25,948 bases of DNA from an uncultured Lachnospiraceae bacterium (GCA_902476645.1 CABSEG010000039.1:1-25948); one strand, 5' to 3'; shown: positions 7,137-15,565, counted from the stretch's first letter. Notes: generated by a model from the sequence alone, not told the origin. Numbers and translations: made by a program.

Positions 7137-8516
7137 TCAGTTCCGGTCTACTTTTGGAAGTTTGGCAAATTCCCGCTCCAGCTCCTCGTCTGTGGGAACG
7201 TAGTCGGTCATTTCCCCATTGTTGTACTTTTCATAGGCAACCATGTCAAAATATCCGGTTCCGGTTAGGCCGAAGACGATCGTCTTTTCCTCACCGGTTT
7301 TTTTGCATTCCAGAGCCTTGTCGATGGCCACACGGATGGCGTGACTGCTCTCAGGAGCCGGAAGGATACCCTCCACACGGGCAAACTGTTCTGCTGCCTG
7401 GAATACGGAGGTTTGTTCCACAGACGTGGCTTCCAAAAGACCGTCTGCATAGAGCTGGGAAACCACCGAGCTCATGCCATGGTAGCGAAGGCCACCTGCG
7501 TGATTGGGGGAGGGAATGTAGTTGCTGCCTAAGGTATACATCTTAGCCAGCGGGCATACCATACCGGTATCGCAGTAATCGTAGGCATAACGTCCTCTGG
7601 TCAGACTGGGGCAGGAAGCCGGTTCCACGGCGATGATCTGATAATCAGCCTCGCCTCTGAGCTTTTCACCTACAAAGGGGGAGATCAGTCCGCCCAGGTT
7701 GGAACCGCCGCCGGCACAGCCAATGATGATATCCGGATGGATGTGATATTTATCCAAAGCCGTTTTGGTCTCTAATCCAATGATGGACTGATGCAGCAAC
7801 ACCTGGGTTAAAACAGACCCAAGCACATAACGATATCCTTCATTAGATAATGCAGTCTCCACCGCCTCTGAGATGGCACAGCCCAGACTCCCGGTGGTTC
7901 CAGGATGGGCGGCCAGGATCTTTCTGCCCACCTCTGTGGTATCGGAAGGAGAGGGTGTGACGGAGGCGCCATAGGTACGCATCACCTCTCTGCGGAAGGG
8001 CTTTTGCTCGTAAGAGCATTTTACCATGAATACCTTACAATCCAGATCAAAGTAAGAGCAGGCCATGGAAAGAGCAGTACCCCACTGTCCGGCTCCTGTT
8101 TCGGTAGTTACGCCCTTTAATCCTTGCTTTTTGGCATAGTAGGCCTGAGCGATGGCAGAATTCAATTTATGACTGCCGGAGGTATTATTTCCCTCAAATT
8201 TGTAATAGATTTTGGCCGGAGTATCCAGAGCCTTTTCCAGACAGTAGGCTCTTACAAGGGGGGATGGACGGTACATTTTGTAAAATTCCTGAATCTCCTT
8301 TGGAATATCAAACCAGGGGGTGGTATCATCCAGCTCCTGGTTGACCAGATCCTCGCAAAAAACGGCACTTAATTCCTGTGCAGTCATAGGTTTCAGGGTG
8401 GACGGATTCAGAAGAGGAGCGGGTTTGTTTTTCATATGAGCCCGCACGTTGTACCATTTTGTCGGCATTTCAGATTCTTCCAGATAGATTTTATAGGGAA
8501 TTGTTTTATGTTCCAT
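7137..8516 (-). CDS. TrpB2-like pyridoxal-phosphate enzyme (tryptophan synthase beta-like)
   Basis: A 459-residue PLP enzyme of the TrpB2 type, longer than ordinary TrpB (about 400). Visible are the PLP-binding Lys (about residue 117) in GNNTSGSHKLNSA, the TETGAGQWG active-site loop, the Gly-rich phosphate-binding loop GCAGGGSNLGG, and the late GLTGTGYFD. Family members make tryptophan from indole and serine, though many occur outside trp operons and may salvage indole or act on other substrates. No trp gene is nearby, so the substrate is unproven. ATG 8516 is chosen over the ATG at 8546 because AAAGGAAT precedes it at good spacing and nothing precedes the upstream one. It is a single-gene unit with its own promoter and a shared terminator downstream. 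Confidence 0.9.
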   Translation of the reverse strand: MEHKTIPYKIYLEESEMPTKWYNVRAHMKNKPAPLLNPSTLKPMTAQELSAVFCEDLVNQELDDTTPWFDIPKEIQEFYKMYRPSPLVRAYCLEKALDTPAKIYYKFEGNNTSGSHKLNSAIAQAYYAKKQGLKGVTTETGAGQWGTALSMACSYFDLDCKVFMVKCSYEQKPFRREVMRTYGASVTPSPSDTTEVGRKILAAHPGTTGSLGCAISEAVETALSNEGYRYVLGSVLTQVLLHQSIIGLETKTALDKYHIHPDIIIGCAGGGSNLGGLISPFVGEKLRGEADYQIIAVEPASCPSLTRGRYAYDYCDTGMVCPLAKMYTLGSNYIPSPNHAGGLRYHGMSSVVSQLYADGLLEATSVEQTSVFQAAEQFARVEGILPAPESSHAIRVAIDKALECKKTGEEKTIVFGLTGTGYFDMVAYEKYNNGEMTDYVPTDEELEREFAKLPKVDRN

Positions 8517-8553
8517 TGGTTTATTCCTTTCTTGTAACATATTCATAGTGTCC

Positions 8554-8580
8554 GCAAACCGGAAATATGTTTGCTCCGGT
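8554..8580 (-). other. Two mutually exclusive hairpins in the TrpB2-like leader
   Basis: In the leader, ACCGGA can pair with TCCGGT (8575-8580 with 8558-8563) or GCAAAC with GTTTGC (8569-8574 with 8554-8559). They share bases, so only one can form fully. A regulatory role is speculative. Confidence 0.3.
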
Positions 8581-8600
8581 GTCAGGAATCATTCTCTTTT

Positions 8601-8629
8601 ACTATACTATAGTAACGTGTAAAAGTCAA
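8601..8629 (-). promoter_or_regulatory. Sigma-A-type promoter of the TrpB2-like gene
   Basis: On the minus strand TTGACT (8629-8624), 17 bases, TATAGT (8606-8601); the leader is about 75-80 bases. The -35 box lies in one arm of an 8-bp inverted repeat (8628-8635 with 8653-8660) that could act as a weak terminator for the Gx transporter gene upstream. Confidence 0.65.
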
Positions 8630-8658
8630 CGGAAAGTAACCATATCCGGGGATTTCCG

Positions 8659-9171
8659 TTATCTGTTTACGGGCCAGGCGAGAGAAGCCGGAAACTTTTT
8701 GGAGGCATAGTGGGCGCAAAGTCCGGTAAAGGCTCCTGAGAGGATGGCACTTAAGATCAGAACCGGAAAGTAGGCCAGAATGCTGAAGTTCTGTAAGAGC
8801 AAGACTGCTGCCAGAATCTGTCCCAAGTTATGGGCGATTGCCCCCAGGATACTGATGTACACCACGGCTTTTCCATCGAAGATAGAGAAAAGAAGCGCCA
8901 TAATGAGAAAACAGAATAGCCCACCGCTCAGACTAAAGAAAAAAGAGACTGGCTGTCCCAGAAAGATACCAGACAGCAGAATACGCACCAGCAGGACAAA
9001 ACACGCATCCTGTTTTGTGGCATACATCAGTAGCCATAGGGTAATCACATTGGCAAGTCCCAGTTTAACCCCAGCGACAGGCACCAGTGGAGGAATTGCA
9101 GATTCGATCCCGTAGATGGCCAGAGCGATGGCGCAATAGAGAGACAGAAAGGTTAATCTTTTTAGCTTCAT
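8659..9171 (-). CDS. Gx transporter / heptaprenyl diphosphate synthase component I-like membrane protein
   Basis: A 170-residue protein with about five membrane helices, matching the Gx transporter family that databases often label heptaprenyl diphosphate synthase component I. The characteristic opening is ESAIPPLVPVAGVKLGLANVITL-like, followed by ISILGAIAHNLGQ. These proteins resemble ECF-type S components. In several Firmicutes they pair with a NusG domain II protein, as they do here 17 bases upstream; to my recollection such a pair corresponds to EetB/EetA of the Listeria flavin-based electron transfer locus. ATG 9171 has an AGGAGGG site. The prenyl synthase component II and flavin-transfer genes are not in view. 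The substrate is unknown. Confidence 0.85.
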   Translation of the reverse strand: MKLKRLTFLSLYCAIALAIYGIESAIPPLVPVAGVKLGLANVITLWLLMYATKQDACFVLLVRILLSGIFLGQPVSFFFSLSGGLFCFLIMALLFSIFDGKAVVYISILGAIAHNLGQILAAVLLLQNFSILAYFPVLILSAILSGAFTGLCAHYASKKFPASLAWPVNR

Positions 9172-9188
9172 TGGAGACCCTCCTATTA

Positions 9189-9587
9189 TCAGGCGATGGA
9201 ATCCAGAGATTCCTGACCGGAAGTTTCATCCTCAATGCGTATCACCAGGAGATGAGGCAGGCAGGCAATGGGACGGGTACTGTCAGAAATCATTCCCATT
9301 TGTTTGCAGATCTGATCTGGACAATCTGCTTTAACCACTCCGATTTTTCCAGGTTCCACACGAATGACATTGTATCCCCCGTCCGGGGCTTCCAGGGTAA
9401 AGGTGTAGGGTTGCTTTACTTTGTCCAGACGAATGTCCCGGACGAGTATTCCATTCTGATAGATCCGGGCAGTCCGTCCTGGAGTTGCAGTCAGGCGCTG
9501 GTAGAGCAAAAGGCCAAGGGCAAGAAACAGGAAAAACAGGATGATCAGAGGGAGGATCTGGGATCTTTGGATATTGTGTTTACTCAT
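9189..9587 (-). CDS. NusG domain II-containing anchored protein
   Basis: A 132-residue protein with one N-terminal membrane helix (about residues 12-30) and an outside-facing domain. The domain holds the family's conserved blocks: GGYNVIRVEPGKIGVVKADC, then CPDQICKQMG and PIACLPHLLVI, with three cysteines that could be redox active or metal binding. Despite its name it is not a transcription factor. It precedes the Gx transporter gene by 17 bases, forming a two-gene operon. ATG 9587 (MSKHN) is preferred over upstream Met codons because GAGG precedes it and the extra residues look like untranslated leader. A part in extracellular electron transfer or flavin delivery is suggested by family context only. 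Confidence 0.85.
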   Translation of the reverse strand: MSKHNIQRSQILPLIILFFLFLALGLLLYQRLTATPGRTARIYQNGILVRDIRLDKVKQPYTFTLEAPDGGYNVIRVEPGKIGVVKADCPDQICKQMGMISDSTRPIACLPHLLVIRIEDETSGQESLDSIA

Positions 9588-9627
9588 AAAATGCCTCATC
9601 TCTAAAAAGTTGAATTTAATCTGTTTC

Positions 9628-9656
9628 ATTTTAACAAAAGCATCAAAAAAATGCAA
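9628..9656 (-). promoter_or_regulatory. Probable sigma-A-type promoter for the NusG-II/Gx pair
   Basis: On the minus strand TTGCAT (9656-9651), 17 bases, TAAAAT (9633-9628), about 41 bases before the start. Confidence 0.5.
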
Positions 9657-9698
9657 TCATATGGAAAAATACGGGTAAGAAGGAAATTTTATTTCCAC

Positions 9699-9727
9699 TT
9701 GCCATTTTCCATCAGATAAGGTAAATT
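9699..9727 (+). promoter_or_regulatory. Possible promoter for the SH3b protein
   Basis: TTGCCA (9699-9704), 17 bases, TAAATT (9722-9727). The match is moderate. The leader that follows could form a small nested fold (9739-9743 with 9780-9784, and 9750-9754 with 9765-9769). Confidence 0.35.
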
Positions 9728-9806
9728 ATAAGAAGTAGCTGATCGAATTGCCTGGAAAGACGGGCAGGCTTACTTATGAATCAGACAAATAAAAGGGGAG
9801 ATGCAT

Positions 9807-10466
9807 ATGAAGAATTTTAAGGAATGGCTGTCAGACAATCTGAGATACCTCATACTGGCCTTTGTGGTGATTGCCGTGATTGGAGCGGCGATCTACGGAG
9901 TGAATTTATATTCCAGGGCAGTGGGAGAACGGGGAAGCAGACAGTCAGAATCACAGAGTGAGACAAAAGACCAAAAAGAGACCGGAAGTGAAACTGATAC
10001 GGAAAAAGAAACGGAATCCGAGTCCGAGACGGAAAGCCAGTCGGAATCGGAAACCCAGTCTGAGAGTGTATCCAATGAGAGTGAGGAAGAATCCCAATCT
10101 CAGGAGGAATCGGAGGATGACTCAGAACAGAATTCGGAAGAAACTTCATCTATGCAAAGCAGTGATGGAACGGAGGAGACCGGAACTCAGACAACGGCGG
10201 AAACACAGGGGGAGGAAACTGCGGAGACTATCAGCACAGAGGCCCCCGTACCAGAGACCCAGGCCGCTCAGACAGAGCCGCCTCAGCCAGTTTATATGAC
10301 CATCAACAGCGCCTGCTATATGAGAAGTCAGCCAGATTACGGAGACAACATCATCGGTCAATATGAAGCGGGAACCACGGTAGAATTTTTAGAAGACGTG
10401 GGAGGCTGGTATAAAGTACAGATCAATGGAGTGACCGGATATATGGGAGCCAGATTTTTCAGTTAA
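9807..10466 (+). CDS. Membrane-anchored, Ser/Glu/Thr-rich protein with C-terminal SH3b domain
   Basis: A 219-residue protein. A single membrane helix (about 12-34) is followed by about 110 low-complexity residues rich in Ser, Glu and Thr, then a Pro-rich hinge, then a bacterial SH3 domain in the last 65 residues (opening YMTINSACYMRSQPDYG, ending NGVTGYMGARFFS). SH3b domains of this kind bind cell-wall peptides, so the protein is probably anchored in the membrane with the domain reaching into the wall on an acidic spacer. ATG 9807 is preferred over ATG 9801 because GGGGAG ends at 9800, leaving no room for the earlier start. It is a single gene with a terminator after it. No enzymatic domain is present. 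Confidence 0.85.
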   Translation: MKNFKEWLSDNLRYLILAFVVIAVIGAAIYGVNLYSRAVGERGSRQSESQSETKDQKETGSETDTEKETESESETESQSESETQSESVSNESEEESQSQEESEDDSEQNSEETSSMQSSDGTEETGTQTTAETQGEETAETISTEAPVPETQAAQTEPPQPVYMTINSACYMRSQPDYGDNIIGQYEAGTTVEFLEDVGGWYKVQINGVTGYMGARFFS

Positions 10467-10484
10467 AGAATTGGAAATAAAGCA

Positions 10485-10516
10485 AGGGGGACAGCAGATA
10501 AAAATGCCGTCCCCCT
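10485..10516. terminator. Terminator between the SH3b gene and the histidine kinase gene
   Basis: An 8-bp GC-rich stem (10485-10492 with 10509-10516) with a further GC pair inside, followed by GATTTCTTT on the plus strand and a T-rich stretch on the minus strand. It lies between convergent genes. Confidence 0.7.
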
Positions 10517-10530
10517 GATTTCTTTAGGAC

Positions 10531-11772
10531 TTATTGGAAAGTGAGTAGGGGCAGAGTTACACAGAACGTGGTTCCTTCCGCTTCTGTACTTGTAACTGTG
10601 ATCTTGCCGCAATGGGCTTGTACAACCGTCCAGGCAATAGAAAGTCCCAGACCATAGCCTCCCTCTTTTCGACCCCTGGATTTCTCAGAGCGGTAGAAAC
10701 GCTCAAAAAGATGAGGAAGCGCTTCCTCCGGAATGGGGAGGCCGGTGTTTTGTACGGTAAAGAGCAGCCTGCCCTGGAGGGAAGATACCTGGACAGATAC
10801 CTTTTTTTCTAGCCCGGCATATTTTAGGGCATTGTCCAAAAGGATTACGCATAATTGTTTTAACTGTTCCTCGTTTCCTGTGACGTGCAGGTTGGGAGAG
10901 ATCTGTTCTTGTATCAAAACCCCCTGTTCAAAGGCCAGAGCTTCCATGGGAAGAAGACAGCTAAGAACCAGGTCACTGAAGTTTACTGCCTTTTTATTAG
11001 AAGGGAGAATGTGAGCTTCAGATTTTGCCAGAAAGAGCAGATCTTCCACCAACTTTTTCATTCTAGAAGCTTCGGCCTGGGTACTGTGAATCCACTTGGC
11101 CTGACTTAAGATAGAATCTTTGGGGTGGGCCAGTAAAATCTTAAGATTTGCCAGGATAACGGTCAGAGGCGTCTTAAGTTCGTGAGAGGCATCCGCAATA
11201 AACTGGTTTTGTTGAATCCAGGCCTGCTCCACCGGGCGAAGGGCCAGGCGGGATAGAAAGAGACTGATGAGAAAAAAGGCGGTGAGAGCCCCTGTCAGGA
11301 TCAAAGAGGAGATCAAAAGCAGACTTCGCATGGAGCTGACTTCATGCGAAGTATCGGCAAAGGCGATTGCCGGCTTTCCAAGGTGTTCTCCTTTTAGAAA
11401 ACGCAGCTGTAACCCAGGCAGCTTTCCCTGCGCCCTTTTTGTGGAAAGGGCCTCTTCGGCCGCTTTAAGAGCAAAATCGTCATCGATCTGCGTGTTGGAA
11501 TTTCCAGGGATAATAATCCTTTGGCCGTTCGCCTCCAGCACGATCAGGAAAGAGGAAATCAAATCTCCTGAGTATCTGTCTTCCGGGGGCCCAAACTCCA
11601 GTTTAGGAGGGAAATTTGTGGGCATTTCCAAGGCCTTTACCATAGCTGCCATACTGTCTGAACGGTAGCGGTGAAAACTAAACAGACAGAGTGCGGTTAA
11701 GACAGCCATCAGAACAAAAGTGACCAGAGTCATATTAATGAGGATAAATTTTTTTCGCAACTTACGTATCAT
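10531..11772 (-). CDS. Sensor histidine kinase
   Basis: A 413-residue membrane sensor kinase. Two helices (about 9-31 and 149-172) bracket an extracellular sensor region of about 115 residues that I do not recognise. The phospho-accepting His197 lies in the H box (DASHELKTPLTV), followed by the N box (LLDNALKYA, Asn about 314) and the G box (GGYGLGLSIA). Only about 20 residues join the second helix to the H-box region, so the HAMP linker is short or atypical. It overlaps the response regulator gene by 11 bases, with a GGAGG site inside that gene, so the two are coupled. The stimulus and target genes cannot be told from this window. Confidence 0.93.
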   Translation of the reverse strand: MIRKLRKKFILINMTLVTFVLMAVLTALCLFSFHRYRSDSMAAMVKALEMPTNFPPKLEFGPPEDRYSGDLISSFLIVLEANGQRIIIPGNSNTQIDDDFALKAAEEALSTKRAQGKLPGLQLRFLKGEHLGKPAIAFADTSHEVSSMRSLLLISSLILTGALTAFFLISLFLSRLALRPVEQAWIQQNQFIADASHELKTPLTVILANLKILLAHPKDSILSQAKWIHSTQAEASRMKKLVEDLLFLAKSEAHILPSNKKAVNFSDLVLSCLLPMEALAFEQGVLIQEQISPNLHVTGNEEQLKQLCVILLDNALKYAGLEKKVSVQVSSLQGRLLFTVQNTGLPIPEEALPHLFERFYRSEKSRGRKEGGYGLGLSIAWTVVQAHCGKITVTSTEAEGTTFCVTLPLLTFQ

Positions 11773-12442
11773 AAGGAGCCTCCAGTCGATATCCCACTTT
11801 CCGAATGGTATTTATGGAAGCCTGGGAGCCCAGGTAGAGCAGCTTTTTTCGAAGAAAAGAGATATACGCTTCCACATTGTTATCCTCAGCCCTGGAGTCG
11901 TTACCCCAGACTTTAGAAAGCAGCGTGTCCTTTGAAATGATAATCTTTTGGTTAGACATTAAAATCTTTAGGATTTCAAATTCTTTGTAGCCAAGATGGA
12001 GGGATTTGGTTCCACAGCAGAGTTGTCCCGTTAAAAGTTGAAGCCGCAAATCCGCGAAGCTCAGTTCATCTAAGATCACATCCCCATGCCGCCTGGAAAG
12101 CGCGCGGATTCTGGCCAGAAGTTCCTCTGGTTCAAAGGGTTTTGTCATATAATCGTCTGCCCCGGAATCCAGCCCGGCTACTTTGCTGCTGATATCGTCT
12201 TTGGCGGTTAACATCAAAACAGGAGTGGAAATCTTCCGATCCCGCAGTGCACGGGAAATCTCAAAGCCACTTTTTCCGGGAAGCATCACATCCAGTATGA
12301 TGACATCATAAATCCCGCTGGTACTGTAGAGTAGCCCCAGGTTGCCATCATGTACGATATCTACCATATACTTGGCCTCCGTCAAAATCTGTCCCAGCGC
12401 ATCGGCCAGCCGTTCTTCATCCTCAACAATCAAAATTTGCAC
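11762..12442 (-). CDS. OmpR/PhoB-family response regulator
   Basis: A 226-residue two-domain DNA-binding regulator. The receiver domain (1-115) shows the acidic pair EDE near residues 7-9, phospho-acceptor Asp51 (LDVMLPG), Thr79 and Lys101. The C-terminal winged helix (about 128-222) ends with the typical NTIRKVGYRLE. The start is GTG at 12442: it gives the standard MQILIVEDE opening and has a GCGGGGAT site, and no in-frame ATG is better placed. It is the first gene of a two-gene operon with the kinase and is divergent from topB. No confident promoter was found for it. A nearby target is not evident. Confidence 0.93.
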   Translation of the reverse strand: MQILIVEDEERLADALGQILTEAKYMVDIVHDGNLGLLYSTSGIYDVIILDVMLPGKSGFEISRALRDRKISTPVLMLTAKDDISSKVAGLDSGADDYMTKPFEPEELLARIRALSRRHGDVILDELSFADLRLQLLTGQLCCGTKSLHLGYKEFEILKILMSNQKIIISKDTLLSKVWGNDSRAEDNNVEAYISFLRKKLLYLGSQASINTIRKVGYRLEAPYDT

Positions 12443-12529
12443 ATCTTATCCCCGCTTTCTTTTTAAAATCAGATGGAAATACAGTTTTATTTTATCATAG
12501 CGCATAAATTTGAAAATCCTGTGAAAGTC

Positions 12530-12557
12530 TTGCGCAAATGGAAAATTCAGATATAAT
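12530..12557 (+). promoter_or_regulatory. Sigma-A-type promoter of topB
   Basis: TTGCGC (12530-12535), 16 bases, a perfect TATAAT (12552-12557), about 31 bases before the start codon. Confidence 0.6.
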
Positions 12558-12588
12558 GATAACAGAAAATGTAAAGAAGGAGAGATCT

Positions 12589-14778
12589 ATGAAATCGTTA
12601 GTGATAGCGGAAAAGCCTTCCGTTGCCAGAGATATTGCCAGGGTGCTGCACTGTCAAAAGAAAGGCAACAGCACGATGGAGGGAAGTCAATATATTGTGA
12701 CCTGGGCACTTGGGCATTTGGTAACCTTGGCAGACCCGGAGGAATATGACAAAAAATACGTTCAGTGGAGTATGGATACCCTGCCGATGATGCCAAAAAA
12801 AATGGAACTGGTGGTGATTAAGCAGACGGCAAAGCAGTACCACGCAGTAAAGACGCAGCTTTTTCGTAAGGATGTAGATACGGTGATTATCGCCACAGAT
12901 GCGGGAAGAGAAGGAGAGTTGGTAGCCAGATGGATCTTGGAAAAAGCCGGCTGCCATAAGCCCATTAAGCGTCTTTGGATTTCTTCTGTGACGGATAAGG
13001 CCATTCGGGAGGGCTTTGCCCATTTAAAAGATGGAAGAGAGTATCAGAATCTGTACCGGGCAGCCGCTGCCAGGGCTGAGGCAGACTGGCTGGTGGGTAT
13101 GAACGCTACCAGGGCACTCACATGTAAGTACAATGCCCAGCTTTCCTGCGGGCGTGTCCAGACCCCTACTCTGGCCATTATTGCAAAGAGAGAGGAAGAG
13201 ATCCGCAATTTCCGGCCACAGGAATATTATGGCCTGAGTCTGTATGCAGGGGGGACCAGGTGGACCTGGCAGGATAGAAAAAGCGGAAGCTATCGGACTT
13301 TTCAGAAAGAGCGGGCAGAAGAGATTTATGGCAGGGCAAAATCCGGAAGGTTGACCGTAACTTCTGTGGAAAAAAAGGCCAAAAAGACCCTGGCCCCCGG
13401 TTTATATGACCTTACGGAGCTTCAGAGGGATGCCAATAAACGATTCGGATATTCCGCAAAGGAAACCTTAAACATTATGCAGCGTCTTTATGAAAACCAC
13501 AAGGTGTTGACCTATCCAAGGACAGACTCCCGCTATATAGGAAAGGACGTGGCAGCTACGATAAAAGAACGTTTGAAAGCCTGCGCGGTGGGGCCATATC
13601 GGAAACTGGCAGGCACTTTGGCCATGCGCCCCATCAAGACCAACGGCTCATTTGTGGATGATAAAAAGGTCAGTGATCACCATGCCATTATCCCTACAGA
13701 GCAGTTTGTTCAACTGGAGCACATGACCAATGAGGAGAGAAAGATCTATGACCTGGTGGTGCGCAGATTTTTGGCTGTGTTATACCCACCTTTTGAATAT
13801 GAGCAGACGACCATGACGGCAAGCACGGCAGGGGAGAACTGGGTAGCCAGAGGAAAAGTGGTGACCAGCCCCGGATGGAAAGCGGTCTATGAAAGTGAGG
13901 TGGAGGATGAGGAAGAGGAGACACAGGAGTTGGCGGAGCAGACCCTGAAACCTATGAAAAAGGGAGAGGCCTATCCGGTGGAGAAATCAGAGATTACGAA
14001 GGGGAAGACGAAGCCCCCCGCTTACTTTAATGAAGCTACTCTTCTTTCTGCCATGGAAAATCCGGTAAAATATATGGAAACCAAGGATGCTGCCGCGGCC
14101 AGAACCCTTGGGGAGACCGGGGGACTTGGAACTGTGGCCACCAGAGCGGATATCATTGATAAGCTCTTTCACTCTTTTATGATGGAGAAGAGGGGGAACG
14201 AGATCCATTTAACAGCCAAGGCAAGACAACTGCTGGAGCTGGTACCGGAAGATCTAAAAAAGCCGGAGCTGACAGCCTCCTGGGAGATGAAGCTTTCCAA
14301 CATTGCCAAAGGTTCTCTGAAACAGGAGGTATTTCTAAATAGTATCCGGGACTATACCCAGGAAATTGTGCAGGAAATCAAAACGGGAACCGGGACCTTC
14401 CGGCATGAGAATCTGACCAACAAGAAATGTCCTGTCTGTGGAAAACGTATGCTGGCGGTAAACGGAAAGAATACCAAAATGCTGATTTGCCAAGACAGAG
14501 AGTGCGGACACAGGGAGACCATTTCCCGCATCACCAATGCCAGATGCCCCAAATGCCACAAAAAAATGGAGATGTATGTGAAGGGCGAGGAGGAGACTTT
14601 CATTTGTTCCTGCGGATACAAAGAAAAGCTTTCTGCTTTTAAAAATCGCAGAGAGAAGGAAGGAGCCGGCGTAAATAAACGGGATGTGCAAAGATATCTG
14701 CATCAGCAGAATAAAGAGGCACGAAAGCCCATCAATAACGCTTTTGCAGATGCATTTGCAAAGCTGAATTTAAAATAA
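12589..14778 (+). CDS. topB: DNA topoisomerase III (type IA)
   Basis: A 729-residue type IA topoisomerase that cuts and passes single strands, mainly decatenating DNA. The N-terminal TOPRIM domain opens with LVIAEKPSVARDIA and carries the acidic TDAGREGELVAR motif. The active-site tyrosine is about residue 309 in VLTYPRTDSRYI. GETGGLGTVATRADIIDKL follows in the catalytic core. The C-terminus has two zinc-ribbon-like units (CPVCGKRM...CQDRECGH and CPKCHKKM...CSCGYK). ATG 12589 is chosen because AAGGAGAG precedes it and the TOPRIM strand starts there; an in-frame ATG at 12538 lies inside the promoter. Length and Cys units fit the TopB of Firmicutes. It stands as a single gene. Confidence 0.95.
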   Translation: MKSLVIAEKPSVARDIARVLHCQKKGNSTMEGSQYIVTWALGHLVTLADPEEYDKKYVQWSMDTLPMMPKKMELVVIKQTAKQYHAVKTQLFRKDVDTVIIATDAGREGELVARWILEKAGCHKPIKRLWISSVTDKAIREGFAHLKDGREYQNLYRAAAARAEADWLVGMNATRALTCKYNAQLSCGRVQTPTLAIIAKREEEIRNFRPQEYYGLSLYAGGTRWTWQDRKSGSYRTFQKERAEEIYGRAKSGRLTVTSVEKKAKKTLAPGLYDLTELQRDANKRFGYSAKETLNIMQRLYENHKVLTYPRTDSRYIGKDVAATIKERLKACAVGPYRKLAGTLAMRPIKTNGSFVDDKKVSDHHAIIPTEQFVQLEHMTNEERKIYDLVVRRFLAVLYPPFEYEQTTMTASTAGENWVARGKVVTSPGWKAVYESEVEDEEEETQELAEQTLKPMKKGEAYPVEKSEITKGKTKPPAYFNEATLLSAMENPVKYMETKDAAAARTLGETGGLGTVATRADIIDKLFHSFMMEKRGNEIHLTAKARQLLELVPEDLKKPELTASWEMKLSNIAKGSLKQEVFLNSIRDYTQEIVQEIKTGTGTFRHENLTNKKCPVCGKRMLAVNGKNTKMLICQDRECGHRETISRITNARCPKCHKKMEMYVKGEEETFICSCGYKEKLSAFKNRREKEGAGVNKRDVQRYLHQQNKEARKPINNAFADAFAKLNLK

Positions 14779-14795
14779 ATCTTCCATTTCTTTAG

Positions 14796-14824
14796 TTGTA
14801 GTTTATTTACAAATATGGTATACT
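14796..14824 (+). promoter_or_regulatory. Sigma-A-type promoter of pyrH
   Basis: TTGTAG (14796-14801), 17 bases, TATACT (14819-14824). A small inverted repeat (TTACC 14837-14841 with GGTAA 14846-14850) lies in the short leader. Confidence 0.65.
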
Positions 14825-14869
14825 GTTCCCAAAGAGTTACCAAACGGTAAGGGAAACTGAGGTGCAGAT

Positions 14870-15565
14870 ATGAAAAGAGTATTGTTAAAATTGAGCGGGG
14901 AAGCGTTGGCTGGTGATAAGAAGATGGGATTTGACGAGCCAACAGTGACCAACGTGGCAAATCAAGTGAAGCAATTGGTGGATGACGGGATTGACGTTGC
15001 CATCGTAATCGGAGGGGGAAATTTCTGGAGAGGACGCTCCAGTGAGAATATTGACAGAACAAAGGCTGACCAGATCGGTATGCTGGCTACAGTGATGAAC
15101 TGTATCTATGTATCCGAGATCTTCCGTTCCGTTGGAATTCCCACACAGATTTTAACTCCCTTTGCCTGTGGTTCTTTTACAAAGCTATTTTCCAAGGATC
15201 GGGTAAACAAATACTTTGAGAAAGGCGTGGTATCTTTCCTGGCCGGTGGAACGGGACATCCCTATTTTTCCACTGACACGGCCACGGTACTGAGAGCCAT
15301 TGAGATAGACGCAGATGTGATTTTACTGGCAAAGTCCATCGACGGCGTGTACGACAGCGATCCCAAGGACAATCCTCAGGCCAAGAAGTACGATGAGATT
15401 TCCATTCAGGAAGTCATAGACAAAAAGTTGGGGGTTGTGGATATGGCGGCCTCGATTTTATGCATGGAAAACAAGATGCCCATGCTGGTATTTGGCTTGA
15501 ATGAGGAGAACAGTATTGTAAATACCGTAAAAGGGGACTTTCACGGGACCAAAGTTACAGTGTAG
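14870..15565 (+). CDS. pyrH: Uridylate kinase
   Basis: A 231-residue UMP kinase of the amino-acid-kinase fold, making UDP from UMP for RNA, DNA and sugar-nucleotide synthesis. Conserved blocks are LLKLSGEAL, VIGGGNFWRGR, DQIGMLATVMN, the FLAGGTGHPYFSTDTAT loop and the LLAKSIDGVYDSDP segment. Length is normal. A GAGGTG ribosome site precedes ATG 14870, and a separate promoter is present. In many Firmicutes rpsB-tsf lies directly upstream; here topB does, so the gene is read independently of those ribosomal genes. frr follows 36 bases downstream. Confidence 0.97.
   Translation: MKRVLLKLSGEALAGDKKMGFDEPTVTNVANQVKQLVDDGIDVAIVIGGGNFWRGRSSENIDRTKADQIGMLATVMNCIYVSEIFRSVGIPTQILTPFACGSFTKLFSKDRVNKYFEKGVVSFLAGGTGHPYFSTDTATVLRAIEIDADVILLAKSIDGVYDSDPKDNPQAKKYDEISIQEVIDKKLGVVDMAASILCMENKMPMLVFGLNEENSIVNTVKGDFHGTKVTV

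Noticed and set aside
9087..9605. Plus-strand ORF over the Gx/NusG-II genes
   Set aside because: It is antisense to two genes with recognisable family motifs and good ribosome sites.
9739..9784. Nested hairpin in the SH3b gene leader considered as a riboswitch
   Set aside because: Two 5-bp stems only, and no match to the riboswitch consensus patterns I know (cyclic di-GMP, ydaO and others).
12443..12529. Promoter for the response regulator gene on the minus strand
   Set aside because: Several AT-rich boxes exist (TATGAT, TAAAAT), but none has a convincing -35 box at proper spacing.
14826..14855. Extended inverted repeat before pyrH considered as a regulatory RNA fold
   Set aside because: The left outer arm lies at or before the expected transcription start, so the full fold would not be made; the remaining 5-bp hairpin is weak.
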